Positions 8,556-16,819 are shown, counted from the stretch's first letter. The stretch is DNA of 64,000 nucleotides from an uncultured Flavobacteriales bacterium (GCA_946479285.1 CAMLFH010000002.1:186001-250000); one strand, 5' to 3'. Notes: a model not told the origin generated them from the letters alone. Numbers and translations are program-made.

Positions 8556-9114
8556 ATCTTGTCTCCCACTCTGTTTTTAATATCCTGTAAACATTCACCG
8601 GCAGCCCATGAAAGCTAGTCTGCTTCAAAAGCTGCATGCCGTTTTTAATTGCCACTTGCTGAGAAGCAAAGTTATCCGGGTGAATGATGGAGATAATGGA
8701 ATCTGAAAAATCATTCTGAAAAGCTAAATCGCGGCACTTTTTGGCTGCTTCCAATGCGTAACCGGATCCGCGGGCTTGCGGCATGAGCGAATAGCCGATC
8801 TCCAGTTCTTCCTGCTCATCTACTGTTTGAATAAGCAGTCCGCACTGTCCAATAAATTCTCCGGAGCTTTTCTCAATAAGCACATTCATTCCGCCTAATT
8901 GATTCTCATACCTCCAATAGATCTTATCGAACCACTTACGACATATAACAGCCGCTGAATCCGTTTCCTGAAAGGCAAAGTACTGCATGATGTCCCGGTC
9001 TTCACAAAAAGATAACCAGGTTTCAAAATCATCTTCACGCAGTTTCCGGAAAGTAAGCCTTTCTGTTTCTTCTCCGAAGAGTACTAATTTGCTTCTGTCT
9101 GCTAGTTGTATCAT
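8539..9114 (-). CDS. GNAT family N-acetyltransferase
   Basis: 191 residues of the RimJ/RimL-like class: ETERLTFRKLREDDFETWLSF at the N-terminus, GEFIGQCGLLIQ, ELEIGYSLMPQARGSGYALEAAKKCRDLAF (acetyl-CoA loop) and IIHPDNFASQQVAIKNGM. Substrate unknown. It is preceded six bases upstream by the HxlR regulator stop and followed by an overlapping immunity-like gene, so it may be under HxlR control in the order HxlR-GNAT-hypothetical-hypothetical. Confidence 0.88.
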   Translation of the reverse strand: MIQLADRSKLVLFGEETERLTFRKLREDDFETWLSFCEDRDIMQYFAFQETDSAAVICRKWFDKIYWRYENQLGGMNVLIEKSSGEFIGQCGLLIQTVDEQEELEIGYSLMPQARGSGYALEAAKKCRDLAFQNDFSDSIISIIHPDNFASQQVAIKNGMQLLKQTSFHGLPVNVYRILKTEWETRYENHQ

Positions 9115-9120
9115 TGGAAA

Positions 9121-9528
9121 TTATACTTGCTCCAAAATAGGCATTTCCCCGTTCTCCATCGGCTTTTTCATCTTTCCGGATGAAGACTCGGTCTTCAGCA
9201 GCCTGGCTCCTTCAGCTGTTTCCTTTCCCCACTGAGCAATTGAGTGCAATAAAGGAATTAAAGTCCTGCCGAATTCAGTGAGTTCATACTCTACTTTCAG
9301 CGGTGGTTTCTTAGTATGAACTGTCCGGGTGATCAATCCGTCCGATTCCAATTCTTTCAACTGCAGGCTCAATGTTCTTTCCGTCACCATTGGAAGTTCT
9401 TTTCGCAATTCATTGTAGCGTTTTTTTTCGATCAAATGAATCAAAATGACTGCCTTCCATTTTCCACCTATGTACTTCATTGTGAAGCTTGTGCTGCAGG
9501 GATATTCTTTGTTATCTATACAATACAT
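9121..9528 (-). CDS. HxlR family winged-helix transcriptional regulator
   Basis: 135 residues with the family core: CSTSFTMKYIGGKWKAVILIHL, the recognition region YNELRKELPMVTERTLSLQLKELESDGLI and the wing PPLKVEYELTEFGRTLIPLL. HxlR proteins bind DNA as dimers and respond to electrophiles or oxidants, often through an N-terminal cysteine; Cys3 and Cys10 are candidates. It is divergent from a nitroreductase gene, a typical arrangement for control of quinone or nitro-compound detoxification. The C-terminus carries an unusual tail of about 25 residues rich in Lys/Met. Confidence 0.9.
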   Translation of the reverse strand: MYCIDNKEYPCSTSFTMKYIGGKWKAVILIHLIEKKRYNELRKELPMVTERTLSLQLKELESDGLITRTVHTKKPPLKVEYELTEFGRTLIPLLHSIAQWGKETAEGARLLKTESSSGKMKKPMENGEMPILEQV

Positions 9529-9556
9529 GAGTTACTATCCTTTTTAACCGTTCTTG

Positions 9557-9604
9557 CAAAGTTAAACTACACTACTTATGTTTGCAACTATAAAAATGAT
9601 AGTT
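9557..9604. promoter_or_regulatory. Divergent promoters and inverted repeat between the HxlR and nitroreductase genes
   Basis: Minus strand: TAACTTTG (reverse complement of 9557-9564), a match to TAnnTTTG reading toward the HxlR gene. Plus strand: TATGTTTG at 9577-9584, reading toward the nitroreductase. Immediately downstream of the latter is the inverted repeat AACTAT-7 nt-ATAGTT (9586-9604), placed where a bound HxlR dimer would block initiation. A related ACTAT half-site appears near 9535. Confidence 0.45.
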
Positions 9605-9623
9605 AAATAAATACTTCAAACAA

Positions 9624-10223
9624 ATGAACTTTACAGCACTTGCAAACAGCAGATACACGACCAAGAAGTACGACTCGACCAAAAAGATCTCAGAAGAACA
9701 CATTCAACGATTACAGGAAATTCTCCGCTTAAGTCCTTCCTCTATCAATAGCCAACCCTGGAAGTTCAGCTTTATCTCAGATGAAAAGGTGAAAAACGAA
9801 CTGGCAGCGGTTTCTTATTTCAACGAACAAAAGATCAAGGATGCCAGTCATTTGGTGGTCTTCAGTTCCATTGACGACATCAGTCTATTTGAAAAACAGA
9901 TCCAGGATCATCTTCCTGAAGGATCGGTTGGATATTACAATCAATTCCTGAAGCCCTTGCCGGATTCGGAGATAAAATCGTGGCTGCAAAACCAGGTATA
10001 TCTTTCTTTGGGATTCTTCCTCAGCGCCTGTGCATCCATGGAAATCGATTCCTCTCCCATGGAAGGAATTCAGGCCGAAAAGTATGTGCAAATCCTGAAA
10101 TTGAATGGGTACAAACCGCTTTTTGCAGTGGCAATCGGTTATAGAAATCCGGAAGATGCGAATCAGCCGTCGGTGAAACCGAAATCAAGGTTAGAAATGG
10201 ACCTTATTCTGGATATTATTTAA
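9624..10223 (+). CDS. Nitroreductase family protein
   Basis: 199 residues. The FMN-binding N-terminal block NSRYTTKKYDSTKKI is followed by the signature RLSPSSINSQPWKFSFISDE, then HLVVFSSID, the QVYLSLGFFLSACASMEIDSSPMEG segment over the flavin and the C-terminal AVAIGYRNPEDANQPSVKPKSRL. This fits oxygen-insensitive NAD(P)H nitroreductases of the NfsB/dihydropteridine reductase group, which reduce nitroaromatics and quinones. Divergent from and probably controlled by the HxlR gene. A hairpin terminator follows. Confidence 0.92.
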   Translation: MNFTALANSRYTTKKYDSTKKISEEHIQRLQEILRLSPSSINSQPWKFSFISDEKVKNELAAVSYFNEQKIKDASHLVVFSSIDDISLFEKQIQDHLPEGSVGYYNQFLKPLPDSEIKSWLQNQVYLSLGFFLSACASMEIDSSPMEGIQAEKYVQILKLNGYKPLFAVAIGYRNPEDANQPSVKPKSRLEMDLILDII

Positions 10224-10237
10224 AATCACCTATTTGG

Positions 10238-10269
10238 ACGCAGGCAGGCGGTTGATCGTTTACCTGCGT
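10238..10269 (+). terminator. Intrinsic terminator after the nitroreductase gene
   Basis: Stem ACGCAGG / CCTGCGT (10238-10244 with 10263-10269), an 18-base loop and a T-rich tail running into the converging gene. It lies 15 bases after the nitroreductase stop. Confidence 0.6.
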
Positions 10270-10270
10270 T

Positions 10271-10771
10271 TTAAATTCCCTTTTCATCCCAGGGGTGTGC
10301 TGCTGCTTCATCCGCGTCTTTCCAGCGTTCCAATACAAACCTTGCAGTCGGTTCCGAAACCTGCACAGATTTGATCTTACGTTCTTCCGCATTTTTCCGC
10401 AGTTCATCGAAGATGAATGAATCATCAAAACCAAATTCAGCCACCTCGCTGCTGGTATTGACATAATAGATCTTATCTATTTTTGCCCAGTAAATTGCCG
10501 ACAGGCACATGGGACAGGGTTCCACGCTGGTATACAGTTCACAGCCGGATAGCTGAACACTTTCCGCTTTTTCACAAGCTCTTTCGATTGCAACCATTTC
10601 AGCGTGGGCAGTTGGATTCATTCGTTGGAATACTTCATTATGTCCTTCTCCGATTATTTCCCCATTTCGGGTGATTACACAGCCGATCGGAAGCCCCTTT
10701 CCGCTTTTATAAGCCATTTCAGAAAGCTCAACGGCTCTCAGCATGTATTTGGGATTGTAGTTCAAATCCAT
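10271..10771 (-). CDS. Nucleoside/guanine deaminase of the CMP/dCMP deaminase fold
   Basis: 166 residues from ATG at 10771. Zinc-site residues are all present: TAHAEM gives His56 and the proton-shuttling Glu58, and EPCPMC gives Cys86 and Cys89. GLPIGCVITRNGEIIGEG is the substrate-side strand. The C-terminal tail (ERWKDADEAAAHPWDEKGI) is like bacterial guanine deaminases of the Bacillus GuaD type; tRNA-specific TadA is less likely because of the tail. The frame continues upstream into the AraC gene, but residues before 10771 show no conservation. Cytosolic purine salvage is the likely role. Confidence 0.88.
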   Translation of the reverse strand: MDLNYNPKYMLRAVELSEMAYKSGKGLPIGCVITRNGEIIGEGHNEVFQRMNPTAHAEMVAIERACEKAESVQLSGCELYTSVEPCPMCLSAIYWAKIDKIYYVNTSSEVAEFGFDDSFIFDELRKNAEERKIKSVQVSEPTARFVLERWKDADEAAAHPWDEKGI

Positions 10772-10862
10772 CTCTTTAGTTATTGCGGAATGTTTTCCAG
10801 CAGCAATTCCTTTCCGGATTTGTCGTAATAAGTACAGGTCATTTTTGGCATATCGACAAGAA

Positions 10863-11786
10863 TTAATTAAAAGTCTTCCTGAATTCCAGCGGAGACAAAT
10901 TTGTTTTCGCTTTGAATAATTTACTGAACGATTGAGGATATTCGAAGCCCAATTCATAGGCGATTTCTGTCACCGAAAGGTTGGTCACAGACAATTTCTC
11001 TTTGGCTTTTTCGATCAATTTTTCGTGGATCAATTGTTGTGCATTTTGCCCGGTCAAGGAACGCAGCATGTCACTTAAATAGCTTGACGAGATATTCAGT
11101 TTTTCTGCCAGGTAATGCACCGTTGGCAATCCTTGTTTCAGCGTCGCTTCAGATTCAAAGTAATGATCCAGGATTTCTTCCAGCTTTAACAGCATATCGT
11201 CATTTACGGTTTTACGTGTAATAAACTGGCGTTTGTAAAATCGATTGGCGTAGTTCAGCAACAACTCAATTTGAGAAACAATCACGTCCTGGCTGAAATC
11301 ATCGATCCGGCTATTGAGTTCGTCTTCTATAATCTTAAAGATCGAATTAATTGTTTCCTTTTCCTTGTCGGATAGATGCAGTGCTTCATTGATCGAATAA
11401 GAGAAAAATCCATACTGTTTGATTTTTTTCGCCAGCGGATAATTCCACAGAAAATCAGGATGGATCAACAAAGTATATTGCGAACATTCCCCGGGATTGG
11501 TGCCCGATTGATTCCCGATGATCTGATTCGGGGAAGCAAACAACAATCCTCCGCCGTTAAAATCATAATAGGTTTGTCCGTAACGGATTTTTCCGGTCAA
11601 CTGCCGTTTGAGAGATATTTTATAAAAGTTCAGGGCATGCGACTGCGGAAAATTACCATTTATCATCTGGCTGTTATCTGCATTGATGAAACCAATCAGC
11701 GGATGCTGCGGGTCCGGTAAACCAAAACTGCGGAATGCCTCCGATAAGGTATTGAATCGTTTATGCGTGACTTCTTCCTTTTTCAT
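10863..11786 (-). CDS. AraC family transcriptional regulator (paralogue of the gene at 18.1 kb)
   Basis: 307 residues from ATG at 11786. The N-terminal sensing half has GLPDPQHPLIGFINAD and RYGQTYYDFNGGGLLFASPNQ. The C-terminal AraC domain (about 205-305) has two helix-turn-helix motifs, including TVHYLAEKLNISSSYLSDMLRSL and LSVTEIAYELGFEYPQSFSKLFK. It lies 60 bases downstream of an SDR gene, in the same order and spacing as the second SDR-AraC pair at 18.1-19.9 kb. Likely regulator of its own cassette; effector unknown. Annotation from 11837 would add 17 unconserved residues. Confidence 0.9.
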   Translation of the reverse strand: MKKEEVTHKRFNTLSEAFRSFGLPDPQHPLIGFINADNSQMINGNFPQSHALNFYKISLKRQLTGKIRYGQTYYDFNGGGLLFASPNQIIGNQSGTNPGECSQYTLLIHPDFLWNYPLAKKIKQYGFFSYSINEALHLSDKEKETINSIFKIIEDELNSRIDDFSQDVIVSQIELLLNYANRFYKRQFITRKTVNDDMLLKLEEILDHYFESEATLKQGLPTVHYLAEKLNISSSYLSDMLRSLTGQNAQQLIHEKLIEKAKEKLSVTNLSVTEIAYELGFEYPQSFSKLFKAKTNLSPLEFRKTFN

Positions 11787-11846
11787 ACTGAAAATTAAAC
11801 AATGATAACCGAATAACGATTCGTTACCGGTTATCATTAACGTTTT

Positions 11847-12713
11847 TTATTGAACCAAATCCTGTGCTGAATTGGAAACAGCTTCCCACTTCTCCCACTC
11901 TTCCATTCTATCTGCATAAGCTGCACGCACCCAGGGCAAATTCTGGCTTCCCAGGAAGAAACGCAAGGGTGGATTCTCTGAATCAACTACCTGTAAAAGC
12001 GCCTGCGGTGTTGCTTCCGGGTTTCCTCTTTCCATGGTGGTCAATTGACCGAAGAAACCTTCTTTGTAATCGGCATACAGGTCCATTCCTTCGGAAAACT
12101 TCAGGGATTCGGCACTTCCGAATTCCGTAGCGTAAGCTCCCGGCTCGATGATCGTAACTTTGATACCGAACGACTTCACTTCTTCGGCCAAACTTTCATG
12201 AATGGCTTCAAAAGCCCATTTGGAAGAACAGTAATATCCGATTACCGGAAGTGTCACATGTCCCAGGTTGCTGGATGTTCCGAGAATGTGGCCACCACCC
12301 TGTTTGCGCAATAAAGGAAGAGCGGCCTGGATCACGGCCATCGGACCATAAACATTTGTTTCAAAGAGTGCACGAACCTCATCAGCGCTTGCTTCTTCAA
12401 TGGTTCCAACCAGTGAATAACCTGCATTGTTGAAAACGATGTCTAGTCTTCCGAAATGTGCATGAGCCTGCTCCACTGCTTTTTTCACCTGGTCGTGATT
12501 GGTTACGTCAAGTTCAAGCGTTAATACGTTCTCTCCGTACTTTTCCTTAAAGTCGGCAATACTGGACAGATTGCGGGCAGTTGCGGCAACTTTGTCTCCG
12601 CGTTTCAGGATTGCTTCTGTCCAGACACGTCCAAAACCACGGGAAGTTCCTGTTATAAACCAAACTTTTGGATTTGTCGAAGTGTTGTTTGAATTGTCAT
12701 TTTGATGTACCAT
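11847..12713 (-). CDS. SDR family NAD(P)-dependent oxidoreductase
   Basis: 288 residues from ATG at 12713. Classical short-chain dehydrogenase: cofactor motif TGTSRGFG, LELDVTN, NNAG (IVFNNAGYSLVGTIEEA), catalytic Ser in GTSSNLGH and the YxxxK pair in GYYCSSKWAFE. The C-terminus (RFFLGSQNLPWVRAAYADRMEEW) is the extended type found in SDRs paired with AraC regulators. The N-terminal residues encoded upstream of 12713 are not conserved, so this start is chosen. The substrate, probably a small aldehyde, ketone or alcohol, cannot be told. First gene of the SDR-AraC cassette. Confidence 0.92.
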   Translation of the reverse strand: MVHQNDNSNNTSTNPKVWFITGTSRGFGRVWTEAILKRGDKVAATARNLSSIADFKEKYGENVLTLELDVTNHDQVKKAVEQAHAHFGRLDIVFNNAGYSLVGTIEEASADEVRALFETNVYGPMAVIQAALPLLRKQGGGHILGTSSNLGHVTLPVIGYYCSSKWAFEAIHESLAEEVKSFGIKVTIIEPGAYATEFGSAESLKFSEGMDLYADYKEGFFGQLTTMERGNPEATPQALLQVVDSENPPLRFFLGSQNLPWVRAAYADRMEEWEKWEAVSNSAQDLVQ

Positions 12714-12729
12714 CTTACTGTTTGTTAAA

Positions 12730-12743
12730 TTTGTACAGCAAAG
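12730..12743 (-). promoter_or_regulatory. Conserved upstream element of the first SDR gene
   Basis: Plus-strand sequence TTTGTACAGCAAAG, 17 bases before the SDR start. The same element with a two-base insertion (TTTGTACACTGCAAAG, 19918-19933) lies 20 bases before the start of the paralogous SDR gene. Conservation outside the genes suggests a promoter or regulator-binding site carried along in the duplication. Confidence 0.4.
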
Positions 12744-12878
12744 ATCTCCAGCAATTTTACTTAGATTGTATCCTATTTGAGGGAGTTTGTATCCAAAATG
12801 AGTGGAGGGTAACACGCAGAAACACTCCTAATAATTTGCACCAGATTAGGTGGATTCACGCAGATGAGTAATCCAGTG

Positions 12879-13340
12879 CTATTCCAGTTTCAGATTACCC
12901 AATAATACAGGATAATCCTGTTGATCCGATACTGTTCTTATCTCAAAGTAAACTCCTACTACATCGCCTGATTTGATTTTTGGTGAATCTATGATCTCGC
13001 TGACCTGTAAACTGCAACGAAACATGAGATACTCGTTCATTTCTGACGATTCTGCGATTGTTTCACCTTTGGAATTTTTGATCGTAAGGGTTACCAATAA
13101 TCCTTCTGCGCTTTGTCCGCATAAAAAACGTTCTGCAACCAAAGTATCCGCTCCGTTCAATTTGATTCGCTTGAGTGTTATGGTATCTCCCATTTCATTC
13201 TTCAGCCAGGAAGCCAATAGTTCCTTTTCACCAATACTGATGGACCAGGAGTTGGCATTGGGCAAATTGGATTTGGGTTTTGTTCCTGAAACAATTCCTA
13301 AACTAAGGATTAAGCATGTGATGATCACTCGTGTTTTCAT
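12879..13340 (-). CDS. Secreted hypothetical protein
   Basis: 153 residues with a signal peptide (basic start, TRVIITCLILSLGIVSG, cleavage near residue 20). The mature part is predicted mostly beta with no recognised catalytic motif; it contains two cysteines (FLCGQS and FRCSLQ) that could form a disulfide in the periplasm. Not assigned to a family. It is a single gene between the SDR cassette and the hydroxylase. Confidence 0.7.
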   Translation of the reverse strand: MKTRVIITCLILSLGIVSGTKPKSNLPNANSWSISIGEKELLASWLKNEMGDTITLKRIKLNGADTLVAERFLCGQSAEGLLVTLTIKNSKGETIAESSEMNEYLMFRCSLQVSEIIDSPKIKSGDVVGVYFEIRTVSDQQDYPVLLGNLKLE

Positions 13341-13387
13341 AGTTCAATTAATTACAATCAAAATGGAATATCGTTCAACAGTTTTTT

Positions 13388-14161
13388 CTAAATCCATGGA
13401 TTATTTCGATTGCTTCTGCCTCCTGTTTTATTCGCTTTGGGAAGATAAGCAGGATGTATCGTCCTGAAAACCAAATCCCAGATGGAAGTGTAAAAGCCAA
13501 AATTACAATCCGGGTTTTGATGATGCAAGTAATGAAACTCCGAGGTACACAAATATCCTTTTTTTGCAAATCTCAGCCAGGATTGAGGCAAAACAGAATG
13601 ATGGAGATGTCCGATGGTTCCCCAAAGTGAATTGAGAACCAGGTAGAGTGAAATGCCGATTGCTGAAAAAGGAAAGAATAGCAAAACTCCCAGCATCATC
13701 AGTCCGAAACCAATGGATTCAACCGGATGGAGCACAAATAAACTCAATAGGTTGGTCGACTCGTGTTCGTGATGCCTCTGGTGGAGTTGTTTCATGTGAC
13801 GTAAAAGATGTACCGACCGATGAAAAATATACATGAGCAGGTCCATGATCAGGGTCAAGGACAAAACTTCGATGACTACCTGAATGACACTGTAGTCTTG
13901 ATCAAGTCTGATGAATCCGTATTTCCAAAGGTAAACACCGAAAAGGAACACCAGCGTATTGCAGAAAACCGTAATAATGCTCAGCAGGATATCGGAGCGA
14001 AGAACCGGCTGCCGTTCTCCCAAACGCTTTTTCCCCGGAAAATACTGGAGTACGGTATAGAGTCCCAAAGAACTGATGTAGATTCCAAAATTAATGATCA
14101 ATCCGTAAAGAGTTATTTCAAGAACACCTGCATGTTCAAAGGTTTCGAGGATTGGTTCCAT
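13388..14161 (-). CDS. Sterol desaturase / fatty acid hydroxylase family membrane protein
   Basis: 257 residues with about four TM helices and the three histidine clusters that hold the di-iron centre: HRSVH, HQRHH and FHYLHH near the C-terminus, plus additional His in GTIGHLHH. Members are oxygen-dependent hydroxylases or desaturases of lipids or carotenoids in the cytoplasmic membrane. It is two bases downstream of a DUF1801 gene, and together with the next two upstream genes probably forms one transcript. The basic C-terminal tail after the last histidine box is not part of the core fold. Confidence 0.9.
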   Translation of the reverse strand: MEPILETFEHAGVLEITLYGLIINFGIYISSLGLYTVLQYFPGKKRLGERQPVLRSDILLSIITVFCNTLVFLFGVYLWKYGFIRLDQDYSVIQVVIEVLSLTLIMDLLMYIFHRSVHLLRHMKQLHQRHHEHESTNLLSLFVLHPVESIGFGLMMLGVLLFFPFSAIGISLYLVLNSLWGTIGHLHHSVLPQSWLRFAKKGYLCTSEFHYLHHQNPDCNFGFYTSIWDLVFRTIHPAYLPKANKTGGRSNRNNPWI

Positions 14162-14163
14162 AT

Positions 14164-14556
14164 TTACTTCAAACGCTCCAATTGTCCTTTGCGCTTCACC
14201 AGGTTTTTATAATCCCATTGAATATCACGTGCTTTTTGCAGCCAGCGATCTAAATCTTCCGGATTCACTTCCGAAAGATCGTTGTAAAAGATCGAAGCGT
14301 CTTTGAACTTTTCCCCTTCCACATTTAATCCCGGTTCTTCGAAATCCTTACCACTCCAGAACATCAAACGCACACCGCGCTTTTGAATGCTGTAGCCGGC
14401 AACCGGATTTCCATCCAGGAACCACACCGGATGCGCATGCCAGATCCTGTTCTCAGCTTCCGAAAGCCCATGAGTCAGTTCATTGGCCAACAGATCGCAG
14501 ATCTTTAAATGCGTTTCTGATTGTGACAGGTTGTATGTTTGGATTTCCTTATTCAT
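14164..14556 (-). CDS. DUF1801 domain-containing protein
   Basis: 130 residues: N-terminal helices (QSETHLKICDLLANEL), then IWHAHPVWFLDGNPVAGYSIQKRGVRLMFWSGKDF, the defining DUF1801 block of a strand pair around the WFLDGNPVAGY turn. The C-terminus is a helix with basic residues. Role unknown. Spacing to the hydroxylase gene is two bases, indicating coupled translation. Confidence 0.82.
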   Translation of the reverse strand: MNKEIQTYNLSQSETHLKICDLLANELTHGLSEAENRIWHAHPVWFLDGNPVAGYSIQKRGVRLMFWSGKDFEEPGLNVEGEKFKDASIFYNDLSEVNPEDLDRWLQKARDIQWDYKNLVKRKGQLERLK

Positions 14557-14572
14557 GGTATTACCGTTTTAA

Positions 14573-14887
14573 TTACTCTTCAACATTCTTTTCAGAATTT
14601 TCAAAAGTATGATTGAAATTCCGCACTCTTTTTGGGGACTCCAAATTGTCTTGGTTTACGTATTCAGCCCAAAACATCACATCCCTGGGATCATTCGCCG
14701 CAGCTTGAATATACTGTTGTAATTTTCCCATGTTTCTTTCAGAGAGGAATAGTATACAACGAATGATCCTTTGGTTATTTAACTCTTCTGTTTTCAAAAT
14801 GGCGGCATTCAAAAGAGTATAAGCTTCCGAAGCACTTTCTGCAAAATCAGATTCAATTCGATCTCTTATATCTTTTGTATCAATCAT
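14573..14887 (-). CDS. Hypothetical protein (104 aa)
   Basis: A small acidic, mostly helical protein. The N-terminal part has the form of a short repeat helix (IRDRIESDFAESASEAYTLLNAA) and there is an ILFLSERNMGKLQQYIQAAANDPRD segment. I know similar helical proteins as isolated genes in Bacteroidota, without a function. It lies four bases downstream of the SnoaL-like gene, in the same transcript. Confidence 0.65.
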   Translation of the reverse strand: MIDTKDIRDRIESDFAESASEAYTLLNAAILKTEELNNQRIIRCILFLSERNMGKLQQYIQAAANDPRDVMFWAEYVNQDNLESPKRVRNFNHTFENSEKNVEE

Positions 14888-14891
14888 AAAA

Positions 14892-15251
14892 TCAATTCTC
14901 TACCAGCTCAATGTCCATCGTTTGGATCAATCCATCCTGGAATCGGTAAACATGTTTTACCATTCCATCGAATAGCAAACTTCCTTCCAGGTCTTTCACC
15001 AGTTGATGTACTTTCACTTCCAGGCTTCCGTTCGCTCTTCCGGCAAAACCTATTGGTTCTACTTTCGGATTGATTTCCGTCCATTGCCGGGTCCAATAAC
15101 TTCGGATCTCGTCGTGTCCGCTGATGTAACCGCCTTCCCAGGCTTTTGACCACTGAACGTCCGGCTGCATGGTGGAAAGTGCCTGATCGATCTTTCTTTC
15201 GTTAAAGGCCGCGTATGCTTTTTTGATTGTGTGTTCGAATTGATTTGCCAT
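14892..15251 (-). CDS. SnoaL-like / NTF2-fold protein
   Basis: 119 residues: helix-rich start IKKAYAAFNERKIDQALSTM, PDVQWSKAWEGGYISGHDEIRSYW, then the curved sheet EVKVHQLVKDLEGSLLFDG and HVYRFQDGLIQTMDIEL. This is the SnoaL-like NTF2 fold, a cone that binds small hydrophobic compounds; some members are isomerases, but catalytic residues cannot be assigned. First gene of a four-gene run ending in the hydroxylase. Confidence 0.85.
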   Translation of the reverse strand: MANQFEHTIKKAYAAFNERKIDQALSTMQPDVQWSKAWEGGYISGHDEIRSYWTRQWTEINPKVEPIGFAGRANGSLEVKVHQLVKDLEGSLLFDGMVKHVYRFQDGLIQTMDIELVEN

Positions 15252-15299
15252 TGGTTGAATTTTTTTGCAAATCTAAAGTACGATTTATTCCAACAAAAA

Positions 15300-15321
15300 G
15301 GGACGTGATGCGTCACGTCCC
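15300..15321 (-). terminator. Intrinsic terminator of the DsbA-like gene
   Basis: Perfect 9-bp stem GGGACGTGA / TCACGTCCC with a TGCG loop. On the minus strand it is followed by a run of five T, 32 bases after the DsbA-like stop and before the SnoaL-like gene. Confidence 0.85.
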
Positions 15322-15352
15322 TGCAGTTTGCATAATTATAATCTGGGTGGGG

Positions 15353-16348
15353 TTATTTCTTCAATTTCCAAATGGAACCATTTTTCGTGGTCAATTTCTC
15401 CAATTCACCTTTGGAAACAAATTCATTGAGAAGTTTTTCAACTTCATTTCTGGGTGTTCCGCTCAATTCCGAGAACTCCTTGGCTGTCAGAGACGGATAT
15501 TTTGAGAAAAGTGCTTTCCAATCTTTGGAATAATCTTTCTTTTCTGCATTGGGATCCAACCTATGAATCGCATTTTCATAATCTGCATAGGGTTTTGAAC
15601 CGTAAACTTTTTGCGTGTTGCCTTCTTTATCTGTGAAGAAGATTGTTGGAAATCCTCTTACTCCCAATTCTCTTCCCAGTTCCAGGTCTTTTTGGAACAA
15701 TTCTTTCGCTTTCCCTTCGTAATCTGTTTTAAACTGCGATGCGTTTAAACCTGCTTTTTTAGCTGCTTCTTCCAAATATTCCCATTTGGTAATGTTCTTC
15801 TTCTCGAGGAACACCATCTCGCGGATTTCACGCAGGAATACCACCGCTTTTTGGTTGTCCTGCATTTGTGCGGCTTTAAACGCAATGGATGGCGGATAAG
15901 ACGACGAAAGCGGATCTTCCAGCCAAACGGCGCCATCAATCGGCATGTCATAGTAAATACTTACTTCGTCCCAGTGATGCGCTACATCGGAGGGCTTGCT
16001 GATTCCACCGCTGTTATAACTCCAATCCGGAAGCAAACCACCCATGCGGTATTCTATTTCAATACTGCTACCGTATTCCAGCTTCAGTTTTCGCAATTGC
16101 GGTTCTATCCCCCAGCAGGAAGAACAAATCGGATCTGTGTAGTAAATGACTTTAATGGGTTTCTCAATCGATTTAAAGTTGTTCGTTCCCAATGAATCGG
16201 TGTTGTTTCCGGGCATCTCGCATATTCCTGTTTCGATGTCGCATAATAAGGGATTGTTCTTTTCGGTCATTGTCTTCGTATTTTGTGAGTTGCAATCAGT
16301 AGTACTAACTAATAGTACTGCGAGTAAAAATGAATGTGTCAATTTCAT
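15353..16348 (-). CDS. Exported DsbA-family thiol oxidoreductase with C-terminal extension
   Basis: 331 residues. An N-terminal signal peptide is followed by a two-cysteine segment (CDIETGIC, 36-43). The thioredoxin-fold/DsbA region starts at about 66 with active site CSSC (Cys75, Cys78) in YYTDPICSSCWGIEPQL. A helical insertion precedes the cis-proline strand GVRGFPTIFFTDKEG, the pattern of FrnE/YjbH-type DsbA proteins. About 60 C-terminal residues (SLTAKEFSELSGTPRNEVEKLL) look like a winged-helix unit rather than part of the fold. It probably reduces or oxidises cysteine pairs in the envelope. Divergent from an HxlR gene that likely controls it. Confidence 0.85.
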   Translation of the reverse strand: MKLTHSFLLAVLLVSTTDCNSQNTKTMTEKNNPLLCDIETGICEMPGNNTDSLGTNNFKSIEKPIKVIYYTDPICSSCWGIEPQLRKLKLEYGSSIEIEYRMGGLLPDWSYNSGGISKPSDVAHHWDEVSIYYDMPIDGAVWLEDPLSSSYPPSIAFKAAQMQDNQKAVVFLREIREMVFLEKKNITKWEYLEEAAKKAGLNASQFKTDYEGKAKELFQKDLELGRELGVRGFPTIFFTDKEGNTQKVYGSKPYADYENAIHRLDPNAEKKDYSKDWKALFSKYPSLTAKEFSELSGTPRNEVEKLLNEFVSKGELEKLTTKNGSIWKLKK

Positions 16349-16495
16349 AAACGGCTGTTGTACGGTGTCTTTGTTTTACCTTTGTGCCTTCGCTGATCGC
16401 ATGCCGCCAATAGCTTTAGCGATGGCACAAGCTTCGGCATAAGCGTTGTACAAAGTTCAGTATAATAAAATCACTCCGCAATAAGTCAGTTTTTT

Positions 16496-16807
16496 ATGAC
16501 TACAAAAAAGATCACAGAAGAGAATGAAACCTGTCCGGCAACTGCACTTTTAAAGATGCTTTCGGGAAAATGGAAACCTGAAATTTTCCGTTTGGCGACT
16601 AAAAATCCATTGCGATTCAGCAGTTTACTTCGTGAAATTGCCGGGTCGAATAAACAGTCTTTGTCTGTTGCCCTAAAGGAATTGGAAGAAGCCGGATTGC
16701 TTCAAAAAATAATTATTAAAGAGAAACCGCTGCATATTGAATACAATCTGACGGAAAACGGGAAGTCTTTGATCCCGATTTTTGAACAGTTGGAAAGTTT
16801 GGGGTAA
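16496..16807 (+). CDS. HxlR family transcriptional regulator
   Basis: 103 residues: CPATALLKMLSGKWKPEIFRLA with the single family cysteine (Cys13), FSSLLREIAGSNKQSLSVALKELEEAGLL as recognition helix region and IEYNLTENGKSLIPIFEQL as wing and dimer helix. Members sensing electrophiles or disulfide stress use the conserved N-terminal cysteine. Divergent from the DsbA-like gene with 147 bases between starts; redox control of that gene is an inference. Confidence 0.9.
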   Translation: MTTKKITEENETCPATALLKMLSGKWKPEIFRLATKNPLRFSSLLREIAGSNKQSLSVALKELEEAGLLQKIIIKEKPLHIEYNLTENGKSLIPIFEQLESLG

Positions 16808-16819
16808 CTTAAATACGAT

